Source: Parabacteroides bouchesdurhonensis
Lineage (GTDB): Bacteria > Bacteroidota > Bacteroidia > Bacteroidales > Tannerellaceae
Direction of reading: 5' to 3'
Length of the DNA: 64,000 nt
Assembly (NCBI RefSeq): GCF_900186615.1
Contig: NZ_LT896588.1
Span: forward strand, 574,211 to 638,210
A program made the translations under genes and the position numbers. Shown in pieces: positions 10,157 through 19,039 of the stretch (positions are counted from its first letter, which is position 1; the number at the start of each line of letters is the position of its first letter). Under the pieces are notes generated by a model. It saw nothing but the letters and a program-made list of their open reading frames with translations, searched no databases and was not told the origin of the DNA.

Positions 10157-10220
10157 GTAAATAAATGGCAACTTGCTTACTTTTTCCACAAAACTTCATA
10201 TTTTCTTAATCTTTTTATCA

Positions 10221-11090
10221 TCACTTCGCATTCAGTTCCCTAATACGGTCAGCGACCATTTCCATCAACCATTTCGGGGTTGATGTCGCCCCACATACAC
10301 CAACGCGCTTAACCCCATCCGGTAAAGGTTCTGTAATTTCCTCTACTTCAGAAATAAAAAGGGAATTGGGATTTGCCTTTCTGCATTCTTCAAACAACAT
10401 TTTCCCATTGGAACTTTTTTTACCGGCAACAAAGTACACCCAATCATGGCTGGATGCGAACGCTTTTATATTTGGCAAGCGATTAGCAACCTGGCGGCAA
10501 ATCGTATCAAAATATTTAAAAGTTACTTCCTTTGAAATACGTTTTTGTATTTCAGTTACAACTTTTTCAAAACCATCAAGAGATTTTGTTGTCTGAGAAA
10601 AAAGACAAATTCCCCTATTAAAATCCAGTTTATCCAAATCTTCTATTTTCTCTACTACAATAGCAGAACCCTCTGTTTGCCCAACTAATCCATTGACTTC
10701 GGCATGCCCTTTCTTGCCATAAATTACTAACTGTATATTTTCAGCACGCGTTTCTATATAGCATTTATGTATTTTTCTCTGTAATTGTAAAACAACAGGG
10801 CAAGTCGCATCTATGATAGTAATGTTGTTTCTTTCAGCCATCTGATATGTTGAAGGAGGCTCGCCATGAGCACGGAGTAAGACTTTTTTCCCTTTTAACC
10901 GGGAAAACTCCTCATGCTCAATAGTATGTAATCCCAATACCCGAAGGCGTTCCACCTCCAAACTATTGTGTACAATATCGCCCAAGCAATATAAGGCATC
11001 CGTACTGTGCAATTCCCGCTCAGCACTCTCAATAGCAGTAACCACACCAAAACAAAATCCTGAACTTCTATCTATTTCGACTTCTAACAT
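10221..11090 (-). CDS. ispH: 4-hydroxy-3-methylbut-2-enyl diphosphate reductase
   Basis: Last step of the MEP isoprenoid pathway, an iron-sulfur reductase giving IPP and DMAPP. The 289 residues contain the three conserved cluster cysteines: Cys13 in GFCFGV, the Cys of DATCPVV and the Cys of GVCGATSTP; the HGEPPS and TTKS motifs are also present. It lies 12 bases downstream of cmk on the same strand, a cmk-ispH order I recall from other Bacteroidales such as Porphyromonas. The product feeds the polyprenyl synthase at 13902 and UppS at 41451 in this window. Confidence 0.95.
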   Translation of the reverse strand: MLEVEIDRSSGFCFGVVTAIESAERELHSTDALYCLGDIVHNSLEVERLRVLGLHTIEHEEFSRLKGKKVLLRAHGEPPSTYQMAERNNITIIDATCPVVLQLQRKIHKCYIETRAENIQLVIYGKKGHAEVNGLVGQTEGSAIVVEKIEDLDKLDFNRGICLFSQTTKSLDGFEKVVTEIQKRISKEVTFKYFDTICRQVANRLPNIKAFASSHDWVYFVAGKKSSNGKMLFEECRKANPNSLFISEVEEITEPLPDGVKRVGVCGATSTPKWLMEMVADRIRELNAK

Positions 11091-11102
11091 TTTGTTGATT
11101 GA

Positions 11103-11795
11103 TTAAGAACCAACTATATTATGATATTTTTCCAAAAGCCATGCTTTCTGCTCCGGGATAGTCATATACGAATTATCCAGCACCAAAGCATCCTCCGCCT
11201 GACGAAGCGGGCCTTCTTCGCGAGTTGAGTCTATCTCATCACGCTCCTTCACATTCGCTAATACGTCTTCAAAAGTCGATTTGAAATCACCTTTCGCCTT
11301 CAATTCATCCAAACGTCGTTGCGCTCGTATCACAGGCGATGCCGTTACAAATATTTTCAATTCAGCATCCGGAAACACAACTGTGCCGATATCACGCCCA
11401 TCCATCACGACGCCTTTCCCTTCACCCATTTTCTGTTGAAGCGGCACCATCGCGTGCCGAACAAAAGGCACAGCGGCAATTCGGCTCACTTTCCCGGCCA
11501 CCTCCATATCACGTATTTCCTTTTCTACATTCACCCCGTTCAGGTATGTATCAGGACGTCCAGTTTCCGGATTAAAACGTAAAGAAATATGAATATCGTT
11601 CATAGAAGATTCCAACTTTTCTTCATCCAGTTTATCATCCGAAAAAAATCCTTGTTGAATACTATATAACGTAACTGCTCTATACATAGCACCGGTATCT
11701 ATATATGTATATCCTATCTCTTTTGCCAAGTCTTTCGCCATCGTGCTTTTCCCACACGAAGAAAAACCATCTATCGCTATAACAATCTTTTTCAT
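11103..11795 (-). CDS. cmk: (d)CMP kinase
   Basis: Phosphorylates CMP and dCMP. 230 residues with P-loop GFSSCGKST near the N-terminus, the [12 protein letters not shown] motif and the family C-terminal [14 protein letters not shown] segment. An upstream in-frame ATG at 11831 would add 12 residues, but a -7 promoter box overlaps 11821-11828, so that codon lies outside the transcript; the ATG giving [10 protein letters not shown] is chosen. It is the first gene of the cmk-ispH operon. Confidence 0.93.
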   Translation of the reverse strand: MKKIVIAIDGFSSCGKSTMAKDLAKEIGYTYIDTGAMYRAVTLYSIQQGFFSDDKLDEEKLESSMNDIHISLRFNPETGRPDTYLNGVNVEKEIRDMEVAGKVSRIAAVPFVRHAMVPLQQKMGEGKGVVMDGRDIGTVVFPDAELKIFVTASPVIRAQRRLDELKAKGDFKSTFEDVLANVKERDEIDSTREEGPLRQAEDALVLDNSYMTIPEQKAWLLEKYHNIVGS

Positions 11796-11820
11796 TACTC
11801 GGTTATTATTAATCAGATTA

Positions 11821-11828
11821 CAAATGTA
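11821..11828 (-). promoter_or_regulatory. -7 box (TACATTTG) for cmk
   Basis: CAAATGTA on plus is TACATTTG reading toward cmk, 25 bases before the chosen ATG. It decides the cmk start. The nearest -33 candidate is a weak TTTA at 11851-11854. Confidence 0.55.
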
Positions 11829-11845
11829 CAAAATTCCAGGCAGAT

Positions 11846-11874
11846 AAAGATAAACCGGCTAATGGCTTATCTTT
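11846..11874 (-). terminator. possible terminator after porQ
   Basis: On the minus strand AAAGATAAGCC, loop ATTAGCC, GGTTTATCTTT forms an 11-bp stem (one G-T pair) between porQ and the cmk promoter. The T-run is poor, so it may instead be a leader or operator hairpin. Confidence 0.4.
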
Positions 11875-11914
11875 TATATTTTAGTTTGAACAAAACGGAG
11901 TAGTAAATTTGTTT

Positions 11915-12916
11915 TTAGTTCTTAAAGTCCTCCAAAGTCATAGAAAGGCTCAACATTAATGACAATGCAGAAGGGTTATATTTGGCAAGAGAAACACCCA
12001 CGTCAAACATCTTGATCTTTACTCCGGCACCAGCAGAAAAGCCGGATAAGGCTCCCCCTCCATCCCGTAATTTCATATCCATGCAAGTTTTTGGATTAAA
12101 CCCAATTCCTAGCCAGAAGTTCTCAGAAGGAATATAATCTACCCCTATCACCAAATGCTTAGCAAAAGCTTGAAAAAAATTATCACCTTTATACTCACTA
12201 TCCGAATCATCAATATAATCAAACTTCCAACGATTCAAATACATTGCAGTCAAAGACAAACGTATCGGCGCATGTGCCATCTTTTTACTAATACCGGCCT
12301 GAATATCCCAGGGCATCTTCTGACGTTTATTATCATACGGCTTTAACTGAGCACCGATGTTTTTTAAAGTAATGCCGACTGAAAAGTCTTTCTCGGAATT
12401 ATAGTAGCTAAGACCGGCATCTACACACAATCCGATAGAAGTATAATCCGCAATTGAAGAATATAAGAATTTAAGAGAAAGCCCGCCTCTCCACCTTTCA
12501 TTCAAATCGTGAGAGAAAAAGCCCATTACACTAATATCTTTTGCGGAAAAATCACCTATTATCTGATTTTGGTCTGTAGTTTCTTTCATATTTCCGTTGC
12601 TAAAGAAGGAAGCCCCTATTCCCCAAGCACTTCTTTCTTTGAAAGCCTTTGTAAAAAGAGCACTTCCTACATTTATATCAGATATATAATTCATATAATT
12701 AAGATTAATCATTCCATCCATTTCAGCACCAAGCAATGCCGGATTATGAAAGATCAATGAAGGATCACGTTCTACCAAAGAAACCGTATTTCCACCTAAA
12801 GCATTTGCCCTGGCAGAGTTCGGAATCCGAAGAAAATTAAAGACTTCACTTCCATCTTGTGCCACAGCTGAGCCGGATAAAACAGAAATGAGCAGTACAA
12901 ACAGTATATTTCTCAT
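11915..12916 (-). CDS. porQ: PorQ-family outer-membrane protein (type IX secretion-associated)
   Basis: A 333-residue protein with signal peptide (cleavage after GSAVA) and the PorV/PorQ-type start NFLRIPNSARANALGGNTVS, then alternating beta strands of an outer-membrane barrel. PorQ is part of the type IX secretion attachment/shuttle apparatus in Porphyromonas gingivalis. Gene order porQ-cmk-ispH resembles that organism as I remember it. Many gut Bacteroidales keep PorQ-like proteins without a working secretion system, so function here is uncertain; only PorG (42212) joins it in this window. Confidence 0.85.
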   Translation of the reverse strand: MRNILFVLLISVLSGSAVAQDGSEVFNFLRIPNSARANALGGNTVSLVERDPSLIFHNPALLGAEMDGMINLNYMNYISDINVGSALFTKAFKERSAWGIGASFFSNGNMKETTDQNQIIGDFSAKDISVMGFFSHDLNERWRGGLSLKFLYSSIADYTSIGLCVDAGLSYYNSEKDFSVGITLKNIGAQLKPYDNKRQKMPWDIQAGISKKMAHAPIRLSLTAMYLNRWKFDYIDDSDSEYKGDNFFQAFAKHLVIGVDYIPSENFWLGIGFNPKTCMDMKLRDGGGALSGFSAGAGVKIKMFDVGVSLAKYNPSALSLMLSLSMTLEDFKN

Positions 12917-12939
12917 AAATTTTTCAACAAAAATCGCTC

Positions 12940-12947
12940 AAAGATAC
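12940..12947 (-). promoter_or_regulatory. -7 box (TATCTTTG) for porQ
   Basis: CAAAGATA on plus reads TATCTTTG toward porQ, 24 bases before its ATG; the -33 box is not clear. Confidence 0.5.
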
Positions 12948-13078
12948 ATTAATTCCGAAAAATGTTTTTACTTTACGTCCGCAAATCCGGATTATACCAA
13001 ATACCAGACGAGAATATATTTCATATTATCAGAAACGGAAAAAATCTCAAAAAGGTATACAACATATAAAATAATTCG

Positions 13079-13086
13079 TATTTTTG
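13079..13086 (+). promoter_or_regulatory. -7 box (TATTTTTG) for tonB
   Basis: Fits TAnnTTTG, 40 bases before the tonB ATG, in the porQ/tonB divergent spacer. Confidence 0.5.
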
Positions 13087-13126
13087 CACGAGTACTGGAA
13101 AACACATATTTATAACAAATAAACAT

Positions 13127-13819
13127 ATGGAAATTAAGAAATCACCTAAAGCAGACCTGGAAAAAGGTAAATCAATGAATATCCTTATGGGATTCGTTGT
13201 TGGTTTAGCTGTTCTGTTTGTTGGCTTTGAATGGGGAAGCCGAGACGTCCAGGTAGCTCAAGCGAGTGATCAGGTATCTGACATCATCGCAGAAGAGGAA
13301 ATTGAAATCACGAGGCCGGAGAATACGCCTCCTCCACCTCCTCCACCCCCAGCACCGGTAGTAGCAGATGTTCTGCAAGTTGTTGATGACGATGTTGAGT
13401 TGGAACAACAAGATATTTTATCAAGTGAAGACAACCAGATGGATGCGCAACAGCAGACTTATGTTCCGCCAGCAGTAGTTGAAGAAGAAGAAGAATCCGC
13501 ACAACAAATCTTTACTGTTGTAGAAGAAATGCCTAAATTCCCGGGCGGCGACAGTGAATTACTAAAATATATTGGTAAATCGCTTAAATATCCGGTTATT
13601 GCCCAAGAAAATGGTATTCAAGGACGTGTAATTTGTTCTTTCGTTGTAAACCGTGACGGATCTATCGTTGATGCAGAAGTTGTTCGTGGTGTAGACCCAT
13701 CTTTGGATAAAGAAGCACTTCGTGTGATCAATACCATGCCTAAATGGACTCCTGGAAAACAGAGAGGTAAACCTGTACGTGTTAAATATACAGTGCCTAT
13801 CACATTCAGATTGAATTAG
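13127..13819 (+). CDS. tonB: energy transducer TonB
   Basis: Inner-membrane-anchored periplasmic protein that passes proton-motive force from ExbB/ExbD to outer-membrane receptors. 230 residues: short cytoplasmic Lys-rich start, one membrane helix (about 17-35, MGFVVGLAVLFVGFEWG), a Pro-rich stretch with eight consecutive prolines near residues 66-73, an acidic linker, and a TonB C-terminal domain (about 136-230) with GIQGRVICSFVV and MPKWTPGKQRGKPV. The exbB-exbD operon starts 2.2 kb downstream on the same strand, so a full transducer set is encoded nearby. Confidence 0.93.
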   Translation: MEIKKSPKADLEKGKSMNILMGFVVGLAVLFVGFEWGSRDVQVAQASDQVSDIIAEEEIEITRPENTPPPPPPPPAPVVADVLQVVDDDVELEQQDILSSEDNQMDAQQQTYVPPAVVEEEEESAQQIFTVVEEMPKFPGGDSELLKYIGKSLKYPVIAQENGIQGRVICSFVVNRDGSIVDAEVVRGVDPSLDKEALRVINTMPKWTPGKQRGKPVRVKYTVPITFRLN

Positions 13820-13841
13820 TATACATTTTTAATAATATAAA

Positions 13842-13872
13842 AAAAGGCTGCTGTTAATATGCAGCCTTTTTT
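13842..13872 (+). terminator. terminator after tonB
   Basis: AAAAGGCTGC / GCAGCCTTTT stem with a 9-base loop and a T-run; the A-run on the left also permits minus-strand action. Confidence 0.85.
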
Positions 13873-13901
13873 ATTGCCAATTCACTTTTAATAATAGATC
13901 C

Positions 13902-14876
13902 ATGTTATCATTCAGTAATATCCTACAAAGAATAGAAACGGAAATATCCCTGTTACAATTCAATTATCCCCCTAAAAGTCTCTATGATCCGATTGAATAC
14001 ATTTTATCACTTGGAGGAAAAAGAATTCGCCCGGCATTGACATTAATGGCTTGTAATATCTATAACAACTCAATAGAAAATGCCATAAAACCGGCATTGG
14101 GGCTGGAAGTGTTCCACAACTTCACGCTGCTACACGACGACTTAATGGATGAGGCAGACAAAAGAAGAAACAAACCGACAGTTCATAAAGTATGGAATGC
14201 AAACACGGCTATTTTATCCGGCGACGCCATGCTTATTGCAGCCTATCGGTTAATAGGAGAAACCGAATCAACACATTTAAAAGAAATACTGGATCTATTT
14301 ACCGTAACGGCTCTTGAAATATGCGGAGGACAACAGTATGATATGGAGTTTGAATCTCGTATGGACGTAACAGAAAACGAGTATATTGAAATGATCCGGT
14401 TGAAAACGGCCGTATTATTGGCATGTTGCCTCAAGACTGGAGCAATATCAGGAGGCGCCCCGGAAAACGATGCTGAACTTTTATATCAATTTGGTATCCA
14501 CATCGGTCTGGCTTTCCAACTACAAGACGATTTACTTGATGTATATGGAGACACTGCTACATTTGGTAAAAATATCGGAGGAGATATTTTATGCAATAAA
14601 AAGACATTTCTGCTTATTAATGCCCTAAACAATGCCTCCGAAAAACAAAAGGAGACTATGAAAAACTGGTTCGCCAAAACGACATTCGAACCGGAAGAAA
14701 AAATTGCAACTTTTACATCTATATATAACGACTTAAATTTAAAAGCTCTTACAGAAGCAAAAGTTCAGTACTATTATAATGAAGCAATGAAATGCCTTGA
14801 ACAATTGAGCATTTCAACAGATAAATTATGTGTATTGAAAGATGTATGTGATCATTTAATGAATCGGCAATCATAA
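13902..14876 (+). CDS. polyprenyl diphosphate synthase
   Basis: Trans-prenyltransferase that condenses IPP onto an allylic diphosphate; in Bacteroidetes such enzymes make the long side chain for menaquinone or a C20-C40 chain. 324 residues with GGKRIRPAL near residue 38, the first aspartate-rich motif HDDLMDEA and the second LQDDLLDVYGD. Chain length cannot be read with confidence. It is separated by one base from tatD, so the two are probably translated from one message. Confidence 0.9.
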   Translation: MLSFSNILQRIETEISLLQFNYPPKSLYDPIEYILSLGGKRIRPALTLMACNIYNNSIENAIKPALGLEVFHNFTLLHDDLMDEADKRRNKPTVHKVWNANTAILSGDAMLIAAYRLIGETESTHLKEILDLFTVTALEICGGQQYDMEFESRMDVTENEYIEMIRLKTAVLLACCLKTGAISGGAPENDAELLYQFGIHIGLAFQLQDDLLDVYGDTATFGKNIGGDILCNKKTFLLINALNNASEKQKETMKNWFAKTTFEPEEKIATFTSIYNDLNLKALTEAKVQYYYNEAMKCLEQLSISTDKLCVLKDVCDHLMNRQS

Positions 14877-14877
14877 C

Positions 14878-15663
14878 ATGAAATTAATAGATACCCATAA
14901 TCATTTATATTTAGAGGACTTCGATCCGGAACAAGACTCTTTAATCCAAGCTGCTAAAAATTCAGGCATCGATACATTGCTTCTCCCCAATGTAGATTTA
15001 ACCACCATAGACCGAATGCTTGAATTATGCGATAAATATCCAGATTTTGCTTTTCCGATGATGGGCCTTCATCCTACAAGTGTAGACAACAATTATACCG
15101 ATTCTTTAAAAAAGATAGAATCCCATTTGGGAAAACGTCCTTATTGTGCCATCGGAGAAATTGGCATTGATTTATATTGGGATAAAACCTATCTGAAAGA
15201 ACAGAAAATTGTACTGGAAGAACAATTACAATGGAGCATTGATTTAAATCTCCCCGTGGCTATTCATACACGTGAAGCTTATACGGAAGTTCTGGAATGT
15301 ATATATAAGATTGGAGCAGACAAATTGAAAGGAGTATTTCATAGTTTTACCGGAACGGAGAAAGAATTGGAAGAAATAAAGAAATTACCGGATTTTAAAC
15401 TTGGAATAAATGGCGTTATTACATTTAAAAATTCGAAACTGGCAGAAACAATAAAAAAAACGACTATTAATCATATCGTTTTAGAGACAGACGCGCCCTA
15501 TTTGGCCCCTGTACCTTACAGAGGTAAAAGGAATGAGCCTACCTATATATGGAAAACGGCCGAAAAGGTATCGGAAACATACGGTTTAACGCTGGAAGAA
15601 ACCGTTTTGGAAACCCGGAAAAACGCCTTAAACATATTTAAAAGCGTTAATAAGTTAATATAG
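14878..15663 (+). CDS. tatD: TatD-family metal-dependent hydrolase/deoxyribonuclease
   Basis: A 261-residue TIM-barrel metallohydrolase. Metal ligands visible: His7 and His9 in DTHNHLY, the Glu of GEIGIDLYW, His of IHTREA, His of FHSFTG and Asp of ETDAPYL. TatD proteins are cytoplasmic 3'-5' exonucleases linked to DNA repair and degradation. The start is one base after the preceding stop codon, indicating coupling. The physiological substrate is not deducible from sequence. Confidence 0.92.
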   Translation: MKLIDTHNHLYLEDFDPEQDSLIQAAKNSGIDTLLLPNVDLTTIDRMLELCDKYPDFAFPMMGLHPTSVDNNYTDSLKKIESHLGKRPYCAIGEIGIDLYWDKTYLKEQKIVLEEQLQWSIDLNLPVAIHTREAYTEVLECIYKIGADKLKGVFHSFTGTEKELEEIKKLPDFKLGINGVITFKNSKLAETIKKTTINHIVLETDAPYLAPVPYRGKRNEPTYIWKTAEKVSETYGLTLEETVLETRKNALNIFKSVNKLI

Positions 15664-15749
15664 CTATATATTTTCACAGAGAATCAAAATTTATTTCTTT
15701 GATATTGCGTAAATGTCAAGCAAAAACTATAGATTTGTGCACTGAAACG

Positions 15750-15778
15750 TTTGCATATGGGAATTTTTTCGTATTTTG
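15750..15778 (+). promoter_or_regulatory. promoter for tRNA-Ser
   Basis: TTTG at 15750-15753 and TATTTTG at 15772-15778 (one base shorter than TAnnTTTG), 18 bases apart, 34 bases before the tRNA. Confidence 0.5.
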
Positions 15779-15812
15779 CGCTCGTTTTGAGAGGAGATAG
15801 AAGCTCTGTTTT

Positions 15813-15900
15813 GGAGAGATGCTCGAGTGGTTGAAGAGGCACGCCTGGAAAGCGTGTATACGCCTAAAGTGTATCGCGGGTTCGAATCCCGCTCTCTCCG
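15813..15900 (+). tRNA. tRNA-Ser (GGA)
   Basis: 88-base class II tRNA. Acceptor GGAGAGA / TCTCTCC with discriminator G, anticodon loop CTGGAAA (anticodon GGA), long variable arm TATACGCCTAAAGTGTAT and T-loop GTTCGAATC. CCA is not encoded. Confidence 0.97.
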
Positions 15901-15978
15901 CAATAAAAAACCATGATTATTAACAGTAAACAATAAAAACAAATAAGAGAATTATTAATCTTAAAAATTAAACACACA

Positions 15979-16725
15979 ATGAAAAAGTTATTTGCAAAAG
16001 CATTCTTGGGTTTATGTGCCCTCGGAACTTCTACCGTAGCATTCGCGCAGGAAGCTGCAGATGCAGCTCAACCTGCTATTGAAGGAGGTATGTATCAAGC
16101 ATTGAAGACAAAATTTATCGAAGGTGGTGCAGACTTCATGAGTTTGGTAGCTATCGCTTTAATTTTTGGTTTGGCTTTCTGCTTAGAAAGAATTATCTAT
16201 CTTAATCTAGCTGAAACAAACTCTAGCAAATTATTGAAAGGTATTGAAGATGCTTTGGATAAAGGTGACGTTGAAGCTGCTAAAGCTATTGCACGTGACA
16301 CAAGAGGCCCAATCGCTTCTATTGCATATCAAGGTTTGATGAGAATAGATCAGGGTATAGACGTTGTTGAGAAATCAATCGTTTCTTATGGAGGTGTTCA
16401 AGGTGGTCTTTTGGAAAAGAACATGTCTTGGATTACATTGTTTATCGCAATGGCTCCGTCATTAGGATTCTTGGGAACAGTTGTTGGTATGGTTATGGCA
16501 TTCGATAAAATCGAACAGGTTGGTGATATCAGCCCGACGGTTGTTGCCGGTGGTATGAAAGTTGCCTTGATCACAACTGTAGGTGGTTTGGTTGTAGCTT
16601 TGATTCTTCAGGTATTCTATAACTATTTGTTGAGCAAATTGGAAGCAATCCTAAACCAAATGGAAGATGCTTCAATTACTTTACTTGACATGGTTATTAA
16701 ATACAACCTTAAATTCAAAAAATAA
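15979..16725 (+). CDS. exbB: ExbB/TolQ/MotA-family proton channel
   Basis: Inner-membrane motor subunit that with ExbD uses the proton gradient to energise TonB. 248 residues; an N-terminal hydrophobic segment ending AFAQ looks like a signal peptide, as is common in Bacteroidetes ExbB, followed by helices near 46-66, 150-172 and 190-215. The signature APSLGFLGTVVGMVMAF and GGMKVALITTVGGLVVAL are typical. First gene of a four-gene operon with a membrane protein and two ExbD proteins. Confidence 0.92.
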   Translation: MKKLFAKAFLGLCALGTSTVAFAQEAADAAQPAIEGGMYQALKTKFIEGGADFMSLVAIALIFGLAFCLERIIYLNLAETNSSKLLKGIEDALDKGDVEAAKAIARDTRGPIASIAYQGLMRIDQGIDVVEKSIVSYGGVQGGLLEKNMSWITLFIAMAPSLGFLGTVVGMVMAFDKIEQVGDISPTVVAGGMKVALITTVGGLVVALILQVFYNYLLSKLEAILNQMEDASITLLDMVIKYNLKFKK

Positions 16726-16734
16726 TTTAGACTT

Positions 16735-17208
16735 ATGGCTGTTACAAAAATAAGAAAAATATCCAGCTGGACTTTACTGATATGCACTCTTATCAGTATC
16801 GTTATTTTGGGTATGTTTTATGCCGGAGGAATCGTAGATCCTTCAGCAGAGATGAAAGAGCCTATTTATACAGGCTTATTGATTGACTGGATTTATGTTA
16901 TATTTATAATAACTGCTATAAGCACAGTAATTTTTGCTCTGTGGCAATTCATTTCTTTGTTAAAAGCAAGTCCTAAATCAGCAATCGCATCATTAATTGT
17001 CCTTGTATTTTTTGCTGCATTGTTCTTCATTACCTATTCAATAGGAGATCCTACCCCTTTGAAAGGTTTGAATGCGGATTCTCAAGATTACAACATTCCT
17101 TTTTGGCTGAAAGTTACTGACATGTGGATTTATTCAACCATTACTTTGGTTGTTTTAATCATCCTTTCAGTTGTAGCAGGATCTGTTAAAAGAATTCTAA
17201 ACAAATAA
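16735..17208 (+). CDS. four-helix inner-membrane protein of the exb operon, unknown function
   Basis: 157 residues with four predicted membrane helices (about 14-33, 49-70, 80-101, 126-150) and little else; no catalytic motif seen. It starts 9 bases after exbB and precedes exbD by 33 bases, so it belongs to the operon. A small membrane protein in this position is frequent in Bacteroidales exb loci, and a role in assembling or tuning the motor is an inference from position only. Confidence 0.75.
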   Translation: MAVTKIRKISSWTLLICTLISIVILGMFYAGGIVDPSAEMKEPIYTGLLIDWIYVIFIITAISTVIFALWQFISLLKASPKSAIASLIVLVFFAALFFITYSIGDPTPLKGLNADSQDYNIPFWLKVTDMWIYSTITLVVLIILSVVAGSVKRILNK

Positions 17209-17241
17209 GTAATAACGAATCGATAAAAACAAAAAAGCTAT

Positions 17242-17832
17242 ATGGCAAGAAAAAAGAGAAAAGTTCCTGCAATGAATGCGACTTCTTCAGCCGATATTGC
17301 TTTCATGTTGCTTATCTTCTTCCTTATTACTACTTCCATGGATACAGATAAAGGTTTAGCAAGACGTTTGCCACCTCCTGTTCCAAAAGATCAGAAAAGT
17401 GAAGATGTTGATATCAAAAAAAGGAATCTGCTTGCAATCTTAATTAATAGCAACAACCAGATTCTTTGCGGTGACCAGTTCATTGATATCAAGCAACTGA
17501 AAGATAGGGTTAAAGAATTCATTGACAACCCATACAACGACGAGCATAAACCTGAAAAGATAGAAGTTGACGTTCCATTTTTTGGAAAACAAATGGTAAC
17601 GAAAAACCATATCATCTCGTTGATGAACGACCGTGGTACGGAATATCAAGCATACATTGACGTTCAAAATGAACTGGCAAAAGCTTACAACGAATTGAGA
17701 AATGATGTTTCTCAAAAGAAATTCGGCAAAGCTTTCGCTGATTTGGATGATGATCAACAAAAGGCAGTGCAGATGATTTATCCGCAAAAGATATCTGAAG
17801 CAGAACCTAAAAATTATGGAGATAAAAAGTAA
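17242..17832 (+). CDS. exbD: biopolymer transport protein ExbD/TolR (first copy)
   Basis: 196 residues: cytoplasmic basic start, one membrane helix (about 16-34) with the key Asp in SSADIAFMLLIFFLITTSMD, and a periplasmic domain that is longer than usual. The aspartate in the helix is the proton-carrying residue of the family. The stop codon overlaps the start of the second exbD by one base. Confidence 0.92.
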   Translation: MARKKRKVPAMNATSSADIAFMLLIFFLITTSMDTDKGLARRLPPPVPKDQKSEDVDIKKRNLLAILINSNNQILCGDQFIDIKQLKDRVKEFIDNPYNDEHKPEKIEVDVPFFGKQMVTKNHIISLMNDRGTEYQAYIDVQNELAKAYNELRNDVSQKKFGKAFADLDDDQQKAVQMIYPQKISEAEPKNYGDKK

Positions 17833-18299
17833 TGGGAAAGTTTAGTAAAGCAGGCGGTCGTGAAATGCCTGAATTGAATACATCATCATTACCTGACTTA
17901 GTATTTGCTTTCTTGTTCTTCATCATGATGGTAACAACCATGCGTGAAGTAACGTTGAAAGTAGTATTTAAGGCTCCTCAAGCAACTGAGCTTCAAAAAC
18001 TGGAAAAGAAATCGTTGGTGACATTCATCTATGTAGGTCAGCCAACTCCGGACTTGAAAGCGAAGATGGGTTCTGAAACGCGTATTCAGTTAAATGACGC
18101 ATTTGCTGAAACATCAGAGATTCAGGATTACATTGCACAGGAGAAGTCAAGTATGAAAGAAGAAGATCAGCCGTATATGACAGTATCCATCAAAGCTGAT
18201 AAAAGCACTAAGATGGGTATCATTACTGACATCAAACAGGCCCTTCGTGAAGCATACGCATTGAAGATTAGCTATTCTGCCGCACAACGCGTAGAATAA
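17832..18299 (+). CDS. exbD: biopolymer transport protein ExbD/TolR (second copy)
   Basis: 155 residues with the membrane helix SLPDLVFAFLFFIMMVTTM (Asp retained) and a shorter periplasmic domain that ends in the typical IKQALREAYALKISYSA. It overlaps the first exbD by one base. Two unlike ExbD proteins beside one ExbB are usual in Bacteroidetes and may form a heteromeric stator. A strong terminator follows. Confidence 0.92.
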   Translation: MGKFSKAGGREMPELNTSSLPDLVFAFLFFIMMVTTMREVTLKVVFKAPQATELQKLEKKSLVTFIYVGQPTPDLKAKMGSETRIQLNDAFAETSEIQDYIAQEKSSMKEEDQPYMTVSIKADKSTKMGIITDIKQALREAYALKISYSAAQRVE

Positions 18300-18317
18300 G
18301 CGCTAATTATAATAAAC

Positions 18318-18350
18318 AAAAAAGCGTGGTCTTAAAGCCACGCTTTTTTT
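18318..18350. terminator. bidirectional terminator between exbD and the GNAT gene
   Basis: AAAGCGTGG / CCACGCTTT stem with flanking A- and T-runs on both sides; it serves the exb operon and the convergent acetyltransferase gene. Confidence 0.88.
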
Positions 18351-18895
18351 TATTTATCATAGACATATTTGTGAATATTGTTTCTCACTGCCTCAAAACT
18401 ATTAGTAAGATTGATATTACCGTAGCTCATTAAACGCATCTCAATTGAAGGCTCGCCTGAACGATAAGGAGGCTGAAAATAAACATGATTATCCAATGTA
18501 AACCCTAAACGTTCATAGAAGCCAATCCTCCGTTTACTCATTTCCTCAACAGGCAATTCAACTTCCAACACTACCGGTAACTGACAACCATTAAGAAATT
18601 GGCTCAGAACCTTTGCTCCTATTCCACCATTCCGGGCACTCTCATCTATTGCAAAGTGTTCAATATACATAAAGTCTGCAAAACTCCAGGCTGTAATAAA
18701 ACCGACATAGACATCATTTCTAAACACTGCATAAACCTTAAAAGCCGGATTATTTTTAATCAATTCACGTACTAATATAAAAGCCCTTCTTTCGCTTTCA
18801 GGGAAAGAATCGTTATACGTTTTTTCCACTTGATTCAAAACGGAATCCGAAGAATCTCCAACGGACTTACAGACTATTATTTGATTTGCATTCAT
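18350..18895 (-). CDS. GNAT-family N-acetyltransferase
   Basis: 181 residues with the acetyl-CoA-binding pattern of GNAT enzymes: strand FMYIEHFAID followed by ARNGGIGAKVLSQFL (variant of RxxGxG), then ERLGFTL near the C-terminus. The substrate is unknown. Alone on the minus strand, ending on the shared terminator and starting 144 bases from the divergent Lrp/AsnC gene. Confidence 0.85.
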   Translation of the reverse strand: MNANQIIVCKSVGDSSDSVLNQVEKTYNDSFPESERRAFILVRELIKNNPAFKVYAVFRNDVYVGFITAWSFADFMYIEHFAIDESARNGGIGAKVLSQFLNGCQLPVVLEVELPVEEMSKRRIGFYERLGFTLDNHVYFQPPYRSGEPSIEMRLMSYGNINLTNSFEAVRNNIHKYVYDK

Positions 18896-18982
18896 AAAAT
18901 TATATATTCATATTAATGATAATGACAACTTTCAATATCAAATATTAAATGAATAAATATAGGCTATTTATCATATAATATC

Positions 18983-18990
18983 TATATTTG
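18983..18990 (+). promoter_or_regulatory. -7 box (TATATTTG) for the Lrp/AsnC gene
   Basis: TAnnTTTG match 50 bases before the ATG at 19040. A TTG at 18998 directly behind it cannot be a practical start, which supports the shorter protein. Confidence 0.5.
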
Positions 18991-19039
18991 TATCAAATTG
19001 AAGAAAAAAGCAATTTCTATATACAAATATAATCAATTT

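Noticed and set aside
15727..15942. Minus-strand ORF over the tRNA-Ser region
   Set aside because: Antisense translation of the tRNA; no start context or homology.
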